64,000 bases of DNA from Hahella sp. HN01 (GTDB lineage: Bacteria; Pseudomonadota; Gammaproteobacteria; Pseudomonadales; Oleiphilaceae), in NCBI RefSeq assembly GCF_018986435.1, contig NZ_JAHMIN010000011.1:79537-143536 (forward strand), written 5' to 3'. The position numbers and the translations under genes are program-made. This document shows positions 34,438 to 43,815 of this stretch, piece after piece. Within the stretch, counting starts at the first letter, position 1; every line of letters begins with the position of its first letter. The notes under the pieces were generated by a model. The model was not told where the DNA came from and ran no database searches. It worked only from the letters and a program-made list of their open reading frames with translations.

Positions 34438-36282
34438 ATGAATCGAAGAGATTTCATCAAGACAGCCGGAGCCGTCTCACTACTGCCTAATGCGGCGCTG
34501 GCGTACTATCCCTCTTTGCCGGAGTCCTCATTTCCGACTTCGATTATGCAAGGAGATCTGACCCCATCCGAGGGGGTGCTGGACATCATCGCCGGCGCCC
34601 TGCCTGGCGACATACATGGCCATGTGTTTATGGCGGAAGGAATTCCGCTGGAGCGCAATCAGCTGACGCCCACGGGCAAAGGCGCCCTCACCCGCCTCGA
34701 CTTCGGCCCCAATGAGACAGCCTTCAAACGCAAAATGATCGAAACCCATTCGTCTATCATGCAGGAGCATGTCAGCGGGTTATTCGACAAATTTTATTTA
34801 CTGGGAGGCACTGTCTACTACAGCCCTAATCTGGGCTTCATGAACTACTGCAACACCGCGCCGAATTATATGGGAGATAACCGCTTCGCGCTGAGTTACG
34901 AGGGCGGCCCTCCCTATGAGTTTGACGCCGTGAGTCTGGACTTGATTACGCCTGTCGGCAATCCCGGCGAGTGGCGCACCAGCCTTCCGCCCATCGCAGA
35001 CGCTCTGACCCCAGATAAGTGGCTATTCCCTCAAGTGCGCACCACGGGGCATCCGTTCTTTGATCTGGAGCGCGGCGAATGCTTCACCATCAATTACGGC
35101 GGCGTCATCGGCGAGCTGGGAACTTCCGACGGTTATCTGCGCCTGATCAGGTGGAATCTGCAGGGGGCGCTGGAGGCCTGGAACGTGGTCAGTCGTCAGG
35201 GCGCCAACGCTTATTTGACCGCCACCGCCCACTCCCTTGGCGTCACACGCAACCATATTCTCATCTTCGAAACCGCGGCCAGGGTGGAAGCCACCCGCAT
35301 CATGGGAACCCGCATCGTCATTCCGCAGAAGCACCGTACTCCCGTGTGGATCATCCGCAAAGCGGATCTGACCAGCGGCGCGGAGCAGGTCGTTGCGGAC
35401 TATATCGAGCTAGACTTCGATACCTCCGACATCATGTGCAACTACGACGACTACGATGGTGAAGTCACCCTATACGGACAGTATCTGGGAGCGATGGATA
35501 AGTCCGAACAGCAGTTTTACCTTGAGTTGCTGCACTTCGGCGGCTGGGTTCCTTCCGAGGTAGCCGGGTATCCCACAGCGCCGGTGGATGTCGGCGGACT
35601 GGTGCAGGCGCGCATTAAAGTCAGCGCTGATTCCGCCTGGGAGATCAAAGAAGATTTCCGCCTTATCCGCGATGAATATCTGTTGTGGGACATGAACGAC
35701 CCGGCCTATCGGGGGCATTTCCAGTTCCCAGAAACCTTTGACCATATTTACTGGGCCGCCATCGGTTATCGCCCCGAACACCTGGTCAAACGGGTGGCGG
35801 ACGCCTATCGCAAATATCCCAACCGTCTCTTCAATAACGACAACCTGCCGCAAACCGCCATTCCTTCGGCGCTGGTGCATATGGATTGCCGCAACATGCT
35901 CATTGCGGACGCCTATCAGTTCCCCGAAGACTGCGTTATGCGCACGCCGCAGTTTATGTCGCGGCCAGGCTCTCTGGCTCAGGATGACGGCTATATCTTC
36001 ACCGCCGTCGTTCGCAAACACCCCAGCGGCCCTCAGTCCAACGGCAAAGAGTTCTGGCTGTTCGACGCGCGCAATTTGGCGCAGGGACCGGTGTGCATAC
36101 TCGGACACCAGAATCTGAACTTCGCCACGACCAACCACGCCCTATGGCGGCCGGAAATCGGGCAGCGCCCGGCTGACGCCTACAAAGCCGATTACGCCGA
36201 CTTTTTCCGCGAAAAAATGCCATGTCACTCACAACAAGTCAGGGAGGTCTTAGAAACCTACATTCTTCCGAGATTCAGCTAG
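34438..36282 (+). CDS. Carotenoid oxygenase (RPE65/CCO) family protein with Tat-type signal
   Basis: A 614-residue homologue of carotenoid/stilbene cleavage oxygenases, seven-bladed propellers holding Fe(II) with four His. It begins MNRRDFIKTAGAVSLLPNAALA, a twin-arginine-type signal, so it should be folded in the cytoplasm and exported, which is unusual for this family. Candidate iron ligands are His205 (TTGHPFFD), His265 (TAHSLGVTRNH) and His567 (NFATTNHALW). Where the third His is expected, the run DIMCNYDDYDGEV has Met-Cys instead, so activity is uncertain. AGGGAAAGAGC precedes the ATG. It starts a same-strand set with an FAD oxidase-like gene and an unknown secreted protein, and the substrate cannot be named. 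Confidence 0.85.
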   Translation: MNRRDFIKTAGAVSLLPNAALAYYPSLPESSFPTSIMQGDLTPSEGVLDIIAGALPGDIHGHVFMAEGIPLERNQLTPTGKGALTRLDFGPNETAFKRKMIETHSSIMQEHVSGLFDKFYLLGGTVYYSPNLGFMNYCNTAPNYMGDNRFALSYEGGPPYEFDAVSLDLITPVGNPGEWRTSLPPIADALTPDKWLFPQVRTTGHPFFDLERGECFTINYGGVIGELGTSDGYLRLIRWNLQGALEAWNVVSRQGANAYLTATAHSLGVTRNHILIFETAARVEATRIMGTRIVIPQKHRTPVWIIRKADLTSGAEQVVADYIELDFDTSDIMCNYDDYDGEVTLYGQYLGAMDKSEQQFYLELLHFGGWVPSEVAGYPTAPVDVGGLVQARIKVSADSAWEIKEDFRLIRDEYLLWDMNDPAYRGHFQFPETFDHIYWAAIGYRPEHLVKRVADAYRKYPNRLFNNDNLPQTAIPSALVHMDCRNMLIADAYQFPEDCVMRTPQFMSRPGSLAQDDGYIFTAVVRKHPSGPQSNGKEFWLFDARNLAQGPVCILGHQNLNFATTNHALWRPEIGQRPADAYKADYADFFREKMPCHSQQVREVLETYILPRFS

Positions 36283-36355
36283 ACGCATATCAGGCAGTTC
36301 ATGAATGCGCTGGTTCGGCCCACAAAAAATAAGCATAAGTTTTTGGAGAACGAAC

Positions 36356-37969
36356 ATGACGCGTATAAAAACCAGTCTTTTATTGCTGATCCTAATTCTT
36401 GTTTCCGGCTTTTCCGTATCCTTGTACTCCCGCAATCAGGAGTCCGAAAAACTACAGAACTACCAAGGCACCTATGAGTGCTCGCCTGGGGCCATTTATG
36501 ACCCCGCATCTATAGAAGAAGTACAGGACATCGTCCGCAACGCGCTGGCCGAAGGCCACACTGTAATGACCGGCAACCGCAAGTTCGCCAGTCAAATTGA
36601 CGCCGCCTGCACGCAGGACGGCGAGGTCCAGATCACCTTGAAAAACATGGACAAGGTCGTCTCCTTCGACGCCAGTTCCAAAACCGTCACCGTACAGGCG
36701 GGCATGCGCTTCAATGACTTGAACGAATTTCTGCGCAGCCAGGAGTTGGCGGTGAATATGGTGACGGAACTCGGCACGTTCACTATCGGCGGCATGCTCG
36801 GCAGCGGCACCCATGGGTCCACCCTGGCCAAGCCCAGCAATATGATCGCCGATTATGTCACGGAGCTGAAAATCGTCGACGGACTTGGCGATGTGCGCAC
36901 GCTCACAGGCGAACAACTTAACGCCGCCCGGGTGAATCTTGGCGTTCTGGGCGTGGTGGTGGAAGTGACCATCCAACTGGAAGACGCCTTTAAAGTCGCC
37001 GCCAGCGTGCAAGGCTTTCGCTTCGACGACAAGCTGGAAGACGTTATCCTCAATATCGCCCGCAGCAACTATTCCGCTAATATCGCCTGGTTCCCCGGCC
37101 TCGGCAGATACACTGTCACCACCTACAACCCTGTGCCGCTCGATACTCCCGGAAACGCCTATAACGCTCAGGCCGATGTCTCCGACGCCCAGGAATTCTT
37201 CTTCGGATTGCTATTTGACGCACTGCACGAAGTGCCAGGGTCCGGCTTGCAATGCCTGGCGGCGGCGGTGAGATTCAGCAGTCGCTCCACCTCTTATTAT
37301 CGCGATGTGGACACAGGGAAAGTGCTGGAGTCCCCCATTGGCCACTCTGATCGCATGCAATATTTCAAATGCAGAGACCCCAATAAATGCATCTGGGATC
37401 GCTTGCCAATCGCCCTGCAGGAAGTCGCAATCCCTATTGACGATTTACCTTCATGGATCGCTGACGTTAGAAAAATACTCGCTGCGCATCCACGCACCTG
37501 CTTTCCTCTAAACGGCATTTACTTTCGTTTCGGCAAAGCCTCTCCAAGTTATCTCGGTATGAACGCAGGGCGCGACTCCGCCTATCTCGGCATCGAATAT
37601 ACGCTGAGACAGGAAGGCGCGGCGGTTCCCAAAAACTATTTCGTAAACCTTGAAATAGAACAAATGTCCTTACGTAAATATCACGCGCGACCGCATTGGG
37701 GGAAAAACTCCGTGGCGATATTTGAGGATATGCCGACTCGCTATCCTAAATGGAATGACTTCCTCGCGTTTAAAGCGGAAGTAGATCCTTACAATATTTT
37801 CACAAATCCATTCTGGCGCAGAGTCAGCGGTGAAGATCCGCTCAACAATTATTTAACTCCAGGCTGCAATGCAAGAGGCGAATGTTATTGCCAGGCGGAT
37901 GAACATTGCGCAACAGGAACCTCCTGCACCTCCGGAGCCTATTACGGCGACGCCAATATATGTCGATAA
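36356..37969 (+). CDS. Membrane-anchored FAD-dependent oxidoreductase, aldonolactone-oxidase-like
   Basis: A 537-residue protein with an N-terminal membrane anchor or signal (about 5-22). A VAO/PCMH-type FAD domain follows: YDPASIEEVQDIVRNALAEGHTV, then VSFDASSKTVTVQAGMRF, then LGTFTIGGMLGSGTHGST near 135-155. The C-terminal half resembles D-arabinono-lactone/L-gulonolactone oxidases, with MSLRKYHARPHWGKNS and VDPYNIFTNPFWRR. It ends in about 35 residues with six cysteines (PGCNARGECYCQADEHCATG...), a disulfide-rich tail suited to the cell exterior. GGAG lies 8 nt before the ATG at 36356. It starts 73 bp after the carotenoid-oxygenase gene, so the two are probably one operon acting on the same unknown exported substrate. 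Confidence 0.85.
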   Translation: MTRIKTSLLLLILILVSGFSVSLYSRNQESEKLQNYQGTYECSPGAIYDPASIEEVQDIVRNALAEGHTVMTGNRKFASQIDAACTQDGEVQITLKNMDKVVSFDASSKTVTVQAGMRFNDLNEFLRSQELAVNMVTELGTFTIGGMLGSGTHGSTLAKPSNMIADYVTELKIVDGLGDVRTLTGEQLNAARVNLGVLGVVVEVTIQLEDAFKVAASVQGFRFDDKLEDVILNIARSNYSANIAWFPGLGRYTVTTYNPVPLDTPGNAYNAQADVSDAQEFFFGLLFDALHEVPGSGLQCLAAAVRFSSRSTSYYRDVDTGKVLESPIGHSDRMQYFKCRDPNKCIWDRLPIALQEVAIPIDDLPSWIADVRKILAAHPRTCFPLNGIYFRFGKASPSYLGMNAGRDSAYLGIEYTLRQEGAAVPKNYFVNLEIEQMSLRKYHARPHWGKNSVAIFEDMPTRYPKWNDFLAFKAEVDPYNIFTNPFWRRVSGEDPLNNYLTPGCNARGECYCQADEHCATGTSCTSGAYYGDANICR

Positions 37970-38000
37970 AGAAATATATATAACGATGTATTAATTCGGC

Positions 38001-38050
38001 AAAAAGACCGCCAGCTACGTCAGTTCAATATATGTACGCCGGCGGTTTTT
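38001..38050 (+). terminator. Terminator-like hairpin after FAD oxidase gene
   Basis: AAAAAGACCGCC (38001-38012) can pair with GGCGGTTTTT (38041-38050), followed by CAAC, with an irregular inner loop. The T-run makes it a likely terminator, which would separate the next gene from the operon at least partly. Confidence 0.7.
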
Positions 38051-38119
38051 CAACCCACCTGGAACTAGACCAAAAGATATAAATCTTTTTATGGATAGCA
38101 ATTTATCCGGAGATTGAAA

Positions 38120-39154
38120 ATGATATTACGCGCCTTAACCGTATTAATGACTTTGTTCATTAATTATGCTACCGCCACCACTTTGGACGATATAAAACCT
38201 CATTCGCCCACGAAAACCCCTTGGAACGAACAGTGGTTTTATTACATAAACGATCCAGCCGTGGGCTATATAAAGGTGAGCCTGCAGACTTACATCATGG
38301 GCGACGCACCCAGCCTGCAGGAAAAAGGCTATATTCACGTGGTGTTTACACCTCGGGTGGGGGCGACCAGGGTCTATGACTATTTTTTTGACGATGTGCA
38401 ACTATCTGACGGGGACCCAGAGGACCCCTACTCATTCAGCTATAGCATTCCAGGTGTGGTGGAAGCGAATCAGAACCGCATTGAGCTGACCCTTCCGGAC
38501 CTCTATTTCACATCAGAAAGGCTTGGAGCCCATGATCATTACTGGGGCTGGCCAAACCCGGGCGCCACTCCATTCGGATTAATCGGCGAGCTGCCATTTA
38601 TAGAAAATCGCTGGTTCGTATTTAGCCTCGGCACCCTGACTCGTTATTCATATAGCGATCAGTATGTCTCTCATGAAGGCCAGGCTATCGCTTACATCGA
38701 TAAACTATGGACCCGGAATCAAGGAAAAGGCTTCGCTTATATCATGGCGACTTCAGATAAGGTCAGACTGATGTTTTCAGGGGGAGAAGACGGTGGAATC
38801 CCCATTGAACTCTGGGCGGGTAAGTACAAGTCGCCGACAGAAAACGTGACATTTTATCCATCAATAGAAGGTTTGAGCGTACATAAGACCCTTGATGCCT
38901 GCTCAGGTGAAATAACAGTTGAATTTAGTAAACTTACGCATAAACTTGTGCTCCACGCCAAAGCCGACCGGCAAGACTTTTACGACTCGGAAATGCCGTC
39001 AATTATCGTTTTTAAGGCGGATAGACCTGTCATGAAAACGATGAATGCAAAGCTAACGATCGACTTATACCACTTTAATAAACTGGTAGAGCAAACGCAT
39101 TTGCCGCAGGGAATTTTAGAGTTTGGCGGAGATTGGTATTGCGGTCGCAAATAA
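38120..39154 (+). CDS. Secreted protein of unknown function
   Basis: A 344-residue protein with a signal peptide (MILRALTVLMTLFINYATA) and a mature strand-rich domain. It opens TKTPWNEQWFYYINDPAVGYIKVSLQTYI and later has HDHYWGWPNPG, GELPFIENRWFVFSLGTLTRYSY and, at the very end, EFGGDWYCGRK. The aromatic WFYY opening and the late GGDWYCG faintly recall the lipocalin-like CrtC/AttH fold, but I cannot assign the family. GGAG lies 7 nt before the ATG at 38120. It follows the oxygenase and FAD oxidase genes after a terminator-like hairpin. Two cysteines (near 255 and 341) could form a disulfide. Confidence 0.7.
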   Translation: MILRALTVLMTLFINYATATTLDDIKPHSPTKTPWNEQWFYYINDPAVGYIKVSLQTYIMGDAPSLQEKGYIHVVFTPRVGATRVYDYFFDDVQLSDGDPEDPYSFSYSIPGVVEANQNRIELTLPDLYFTSERLGAHDHYWGWPNPGATPFGLIGELPFIENRWFVFSLGTLTRYSYSDQYVSHEGQAIAYIDKLWTRNQGKGFAYIMATSDKVRLMFSGGEDGGIPIELWAGKYKSPTENVTFYPSIEGLSVHKTLDACSGEITVEFSKLTHKLVLHAKADRQDFYDSEMPSIIVFKADRPVMKTMNAKLTIDLYHFNKLVEQTHLPQGILEFGGDWYCGRK

Positions 39155-39390
39155 ACAATCTAATTGAAAATATGGCTAAATGTCCGATTTACGGAATACA
39201 AAATAATCGTTAGTTTAGTCGCCGATCCTCGTTCTTAGTTTTATTTAATAAAAAATATGTAATCTGATCACTGTATAGTTAGCCGAACATGTACGGAGTT
39301 GGGTCACAACGTAATAAGCAGTCACCAAATCAGTGCATTTATAGCACTGTGGAATGTACGCATATATATAAATAAGCGCAGTTTATGTTG
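39155..39390. other. AT-rich region upstream of the EPS initiation gene
   Basis: No gene is seen. The region holds a perfect 6-bp inverted repeat with a 7-nt spacer, CAGTGC...GCACTG (39331-39349). It is centred about 50 bp upstream of the sigma-54-like promoter at 39391 and is a possible activator site. Confidence 0.5.
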
Positions 39391-39405
39391 TGGCCCGGAA
39401 AATGC
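39391..39405 (+). promoter_or_regulatory. Sigma-54-like (-24/-12) promoter
   Basis: TGGCCCGGAAAATGC matches TGGCACGNNNNTTGC at 9 of 11 fixed positions, including the essential GG and GC ten bases apart. Transcription would start near 39417, about 55 bp before the wcaJ-like ATG. A dyad at 39331-39349 lies in the zone where an enhancer-binding activator could act. Confidence 0.6.
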
Positions 39406-39470
39406 CTTTATAAAGAGAGTCTAGCAGGCCGGAATCCTGTTTCGCCGGCGTCCAGGAGGAGTTACTGATC

Positions 39471-40925
39471 ATGGGAATCTTTCAATTTAGCGGTTCGAAG
39501 ACTGAACCGGAGCTAAGCTCTGGCATGTCGCCACTTATTCGGCCGCAATATTCAAAAATTCTCGCTCTATTTCGCGCAATAGATAGCATAGCTATCCATT
39601 TTTGCTTGCTGGGAACGTTAGCGCTTTTTGACGTGGCCTGGAATGAATCTTATTCCTGGCTGAGCATCATGTTCGTTATTACGTTCGGCTTTTGTGCGGA
39701 AATTAGCCAGATTTATTATCTTATGCGCGGACTGACCACCGGCAAGCTTGCCTGGTACGTCGTTAGATCCTGGATGTTCGCATTGGTGCTGATCTCGCCT
39801 TTCGCCATCCTGGGCCTGCTGCCGAATATTAATTTGGAAGCGCTGGCGTATTGGGCGATCGCGGTACCGACAGGCCTGGTAAGTCTGCACTTGTTGCGGC
39901 GCGTAGCGCTGTTCAGCATCCGCAGACGCAACGTCAGCTCCAAACGGGTAGGCATCGTCGGCGCCACAACTCTGGGCGTCAGACTTTACGACTCCTTGAG
40001 CAACATGCCCTGGCTCGGCTATAAGATCGCCGGCTTTTACGACGACCGCATAGATATGACGGATTTGACCCGTCGCGTCACTATTGAGGAAAAAGCCCTG
40101 TGCGGCGGCTTCGACAAGCTCTATGAGGATGTCCATAGCGGCAAGGTGGACACGATTTACATCACTCTGCCCATGTGCGCGGAGCGTAGAATCAAAGACA
40201 TGATGGACAGACTCGCGGACACTACCGTCACCGCTTACGTCATCCCTGATTTCTTCAGCTTTAACCTGCTGTACTCGCGGCTGACCACCATTCGCGGCAT
40301 TCCCGCTATCAGCGTTTACGACTCTCCGCTGGTGGATCACGGCTTCGCCAAGCGTATGACGGATATTGCTATGGGTCTGTTTTTTATACTGGTGACGGCC
40401 ATTCCAATGCTGATTATCGCTGCGGCGGTGAAGCTGACTTCGCCAGGCCCAGTGCTCTTCAAGCAAACTCGTTACGGTATTGGCGGCGGCCCGATCAAGG
40501 TTTGGAAATTCCGTTCAATGACAGTCTGTCAGGACGGCGACAATATTCAACAGGCCACCAAGAATGACTCCAGGTTGACCAAAATCGGCGGCTTCTTACG
40601 TCGCACTTCCCTGGACGAATTGCCGCAGTTTTTCAATGTTCTTGGCGGCAGCATGTCTATTGTCGGCCCTCGCCCTCATGCCGTTGCGCACAATGAGTAT
40701 TATCGCCAACATATTAAAGGCTATATGCTGCGCCACAAGGTCAAACCCGGCATTACCGGTCTGGCCCAGGTCAACGGCTTCCGCGGCGAAACAGCGGAAA
40801 TGAAAGATATGTCCGGCCGCATTTGGTATGACTTGGAGTACATTCGCCACTGGTCTCTGGGCATGGACTTCAAGATTATATTCATGACCGTCTTTAAAGG
40901 TTTCGTGGGCAAAAAAGCTTACTAA
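39471..40925 (+). CDS. wcaJ: Undecaprenyl-phosphate glucose phosphotransferase (WcaJ-like)
   Basis: This enzyme starts exopolysaccharide repeat units by moving a sugar-1-phosphate, usually glucose, from UDP-sugar to undecaprenyl phosphate. The 484-residue polyprenyl glycosylphosphotransferase has four N-terminal membrane helices, a Rossmann-like middle (RVGIVGATTLGVRLYDSL) and a fifth membrane segment (IAMGLFFILVTAIPMLIIAAAVKL). The catalytic domain follows, with KVWKFRSMTV, LTKIGGFLRRTSLDELPQFFNVL and MSIVGPRPHAVAHNEYY. AGGAGG lies 12 nt before the ATG. It is monocistronic, with a sigma-54-like promoter in front and a 10-bp hairpin behind, and it opens the EPS locus. Confidence 0.93.
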   Translation: MGIFQFSGSKTEPELSSGMSPLIRPQYSKILALFRAIDSIAIHFCLLGTLALFDVAWNESYSWLSIMFVITFGFCAEISQIYYLMRGLTTGKLAWYVVRSWMFALVLISPFAILGLLPNINLEALAYWAIAVPTGLVSLHLLRRVALFSIRRRNVSSKRVGIVGATTLGVRLYDSLSNMPWLGYKIAGFYDDRIDMTDLTRRVTIEEKALCGGFDKLYEDVHSGKVDTIYITLPMCAERRIKDMMDRLADTTVTAYVIPDFFSFNLLYSRLTTIRGIPAISVYDSPLVDHGFAKRMTDIAMGLFFILVTAIPMLIIAAAVKLTSPGPVLFKQTRYGIGGGPIKVWKFRSMTVCQDGDNIQQATKNDSRLTKIGGFLRRTSLDELPQFFNVLGGSMSIVGPRPHAVAHNEYYRQHIKGYMLRHKVKPGITGLAQVNGFRGETAEMKDMSGRIWYDLEYIRHWSLGMDFKIIFMTVFKGFVGKKAY

Positions 40926-40941
40926 GACCGCTACGAATTCA

Positions 40942-40968
40942 GGCCTTTCCCACTACACGGGAAAGGCC
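40942..40968 (+). terminator. Perfect 10-bp hairpin after wcaJ
   Basis: GGCCTTTCCC (40942-40951) and GGGAAAGGCC (40959-40968) pair around a 7-nt loop, 16 bp after the stop. A C-rich rather than T-rich tail follows, so termination strength is uncertain. Confidence 0.6.
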
Positions 40969-41465
40969 GCCCTCTCCCCCCCAACGTTATTTTCATTCCT
41001 GCAAAAGCTTTGTAATTTCAACAAATAAGCATCAAGAAACACAACGCAAAACTGGTGGTCCAATGATGGATTGGAAGGACAGGCATTACCCGCCAGCTTA
41101 AGCTCACGCACCTCAATCTCCGCGCCAGCCCAGTCATATCTCAACATCCCCATTCAAGCCTGCCGGCCCTTAGCAACGTTTCTCTTACTTCTTAATCCTT
41201 CTCTACCCCAACAACACTGCCGCCTCCTGCGGAACAAACAAAACTATAACTACAGCTAAGACATAGTTTACGACGCTGGCTTTCAGGCCCTGTCGACGAT
41301 AACGGGACAAACAATAAAAGAAGCGCCTTCCTCTATATAAGTCTCATAAGGCGTATATGGATTGATATATGACGAAGCAGCAAAGAGCGGAGCTCCTCGC
41401 AACTCCACCCCATGCATAAACGCTAACGATAGGATGCTAAGCGCAAGTATTCGACAAGGCTTTAA
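40969..41465. other. Intergenic region without a gene
   Basis: About 500 bp between the convergent wcaJ and wzc genes. Short frames on both strands have no ribosome-binding sites or recognisable sequence, and base composition drops to more AT than the neighbours. It could be decayed coding DNA. Nothing firm is visible. Confidence 0.5.
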
Positions 41466-41507
41466 TCTCACGCACAAAAAAGCCCGCATATAAGCGGGCT
41501 TCGCGTG
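41466..41507 (-). terminator. Terminator of the wzc operon
   Basis: AGCCCGC (41481-41487) pairs with GCGGGCT (41494-41500). Read on the - strand, the stem is followed by a run of six T. An outer TCACGC/GCGTGA pair extends the stem across the A-run. Confidence 0.88.
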
Positions 41508-41526
41508 ATTCAGATTACTGGAGCAA

Positions 41527-43815
41527 CTACACTCCGGTTGGCTCAACCCGACGTTTGGTTTTCGCCGCTGTCACACTCGTTTCCTTAAGCGGATATGTGT
41601 TGTAGGAAGAATAATGAATGTACTCATGCTGATTCTTACGCTTCGCTACATCAATCTGATTCAATACCGCGCCGACAAGGTTGGCGTTAACTTCACGCAA
41701 GCGCTTGATGCCTTTCTGAATGAGTGGCGCCGGCGTATCTTCAGACCTGATGATATAAACCACCGCGTCAGAATAAGAAGACAATACCAACGAGTCGCTC
41801 ACCGCCTGAGTAGGCCCAGAGTCGATGATAATGCGATCATAACGCTTCTTGAGAACAGCCAGAACCAAATGGAAACGGTTACTGGAAATCATCTCCAACG
41901 GATTAGTGGGCTGCGTCCCCGCCGTCAAGACACTTGCCTTGGTGCCATTGAGGCGGTGCAGACAGTGCTCCACTTCCGCAGTTCCAGCCACCAGGTCAGA
42001 CAGCCCAGGCGTGTCTGGCGACAAACCAATCGACTTGGCCAGCATAGAACGGCGCATATCGCCATCTATCAACAGTACTTTTTCGGTCTGCCCCAGAGCT
42101 TCCGCCAGATTCAACGCCACGGTAGTCTTACCCTCGCCCGGAACCGTAGACGTCACCAGAATCACCTTATACGGCTGATCCACACGGGATAGAATCAAGC
42201 TCGTGCGCAAGCTGCGAATGGATTCCGCAAAGTGACTATGCATGGAGGACAGGAAGCCCTCAAACGCCGCCTTCGACTTCTTACTTTTCACCAATGGCAG
42301 CAGCCCCAATACCGGCAGACGGAACTTCTCTTCGATATCAGCAGTACTGCGAATAGTGTTATCCAGAGCGTCACGAATGAAAGCGCGCACAATACCCAAA
42401 CCAAAACCGGCCATGATCAGCATAAGGAAGATCATTTTCTTGTTGGGCTTGTAAGGTGAGCCAGGCGGAATGGCGGAATCGATGATGCGCGCATGCGCCG
42501 CCTGCAAGCCTGTCGCCTCGTGAGTTTCCTTAGCGCGCGACATGAACAGATCGTATAGCTTGCGGTTGGTCTCCACCTCTCTTTCCAGTTCACGCAACTG
42601 GAACTCCTTCCGGTTTACGCCCTGCAAACTGTTCTTAGCCTGATCAAGCTGTCTGGCGATAGAGCGCTCGTTTTCCACCGAAATCTTATAGGCGGACTCA
42701 ATGCCCCGCGCAGCACGCTGTAACTGAGTTTCCAACTCTGATTTGATGGACTTTAGCTCCGCCATCGCGGAAATCATTTTCGGGTGCTTCTCGCCGTAAC
42801 GCTTACTCAGCTCATCTACTTTACGCTGAGCATCGTCCTGCCTTTCCTTCAGAGAACGCACCAACGGGTTCTCCAGAATCGCCGGCAACTCCAACAGATA
42901 TTCAGGAGGCGGCGTTTCGCCAAAAATAGTCATCTGCTGATACACGTTGGCGGCTTCCATACGCACCCGACGCGCTTCAACATTACGTTCGGTCAGTTTG
43001 GACAGCTCTTCCGCGTTCAGGGTTTTAACCCCTCTTACGTCCACCAGTTTCTCCGCCTCACGGAACTCCTGCAAACGCTTCTCCGACTCACGCAGCTTCT
43101 CACGCAACCCTTCCAAACTCTCGCCCAGCCACATGGTCGCCTTCTCCGTCAGCGCCATTTTCGCCGCCAGATGACTTTCAATAAACTGCGTCGCCGTAGC
43201 ATTGGAGATCAACGCCGCCACCTTGGGATCTCTGGCGTCAAACCGAACTTTCACCAACTGAGTATTGCGCACAGGATCAATCGTTAACCGCGACATAAAT
43301 ATGCCGACAACGGCTTCAAACTTGGCCTTTTCAGACAGCGGTTTCTTATTGATGCGCAGGAAGTCGAGCGTCTCTGGTTCAAATGGCCACACAGACTCAA
43401 TCTGCTCCAGCGGCACCCACTCTTTCCAGTTGAAAGCCTTTTGGCGGAACGGATCAAACTCCGGCATATTGACCAACTCCAGCCGCTTCACCACTTCTTC
43501 GGCCAGACTGCGGGAACGCAGAATCTCGTATTGGGTTTGCAGGTATTCCTGGTTATTGCTGTTCAGGCCATATACATCCTGAATGTTAATAACTTTAGGC
43601 TGGTTGTTTTCGATCAGTACAGTGGTGGTCGCCTGATACATCGGCTTGATGTACTTGAGCGCCACATAGCCGGCGCCGCCCGCCAGCAAGACCAGAAACA
43701 CGATGCCCCACTTGTATTCAAGAATAGCGTTCCAATAACGTCGAAGATCGATGATCTCTTTGTCGCCGGGCGTGTCCGCCAGATGTCGCGGCGGCGTTGA
43801 TCTTAAGTTATCCAT
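41527..43815 (-). CDS. wzc: Polysaccharide co-polymerase / tyrosine autokinase (Wzc-like)
   Basis: This protein controls chain length and export of the polymer. The 762-residue protein has a Wzz domain between two membrane helices (about 35-55 and 450-470), with long periplasmic coiled coils in between (about 200-430). A cytoplasmic BY-kinase follows, with Walker A TSTVPGEGKTTVALNLAEA near 556, Walker A' VLLIDGDMRR and Walker B IIIDSGP. The C-terminus holds the expected tyrosine cluster (YIHYSSYNTYPLKE), the autophosphorylation tail. Its ATG directly follows the wza stop codon, so the two are coupled. It is last in a - strand operon of OM barrel, wza and wzc. Confidence 0.95.
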   Translation of the reverse strand: MDNLRSTPPRHLADTPGDKEIIDLRRYWNAILEYKWGIVFLVLLAGGAGYVALKYIKPMYQATTTVLIENNQPKVINIQDVYGLNSNNQEYLQTQYEILRSRSLAEEVVKRLELVNMPEFDPFRQKAFNWKEWVPLEQIESVWPFEPETLDFLRINKKPLSEKAKFEAVVGIFMSRLTIDPVRNTQLVKVRFDARDPKVAALISNATATQFIESHLAAKMALTEKATMWLGESLEGLREKLRESEKRLQEFREAEKLVDVRGVKTLNAEELSKLTERNVEARRVRMEAANVYQQMTIFGETPPPEYLLELPAILENPLVRSLKERQDDAQRKVDELSKRYGEKHPKMISAMAELKSIKSELETQLQRAARGIESAYKISVENERSIARQLDQAKNSLQGVNRKEFQLRELEREVETNRKLYDLFMSRAKETHEATGLQAAHARIIDSAIPPGSPYKPNKKMIFLMLIMAGFGLGIVRAFIRDALDNTIRSTADIEEKFRLPVLGLLPLVKSKKSKAAFEGFLSSMHSHFAESIRSLRTSLILSRVDQPYKVILVTSTVPGEGKTTVALNLAEALGQTEKVLLIDGDMRRSMLAKSIGLSPDTPGLSDLVAGTAEVEHCLHRLNGTKASVLTAGTQPTNPLEMISSNRFHLVLAVLKKRYDRIIIDSGPTQAVSDSLVLSSYSDAVVYIIRSEDTPAPLIQKGIKRLREVNANLVGAVLNQIDVAKRKNQHEYIHYSSYNTYPLKETSVTAAKTKRRVEPTGV

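Noticed and set aside
41283..41546. Small - strand frame after wzc with a signal-peptide-like start (MRAFLCVRLKPCRILALSIL)
   Set aside because: The plausible inner start lies inside the terminator hairpin at 41481-41500, there is no Shine-Dalgarno, and the frame overlaps the end of wzc.
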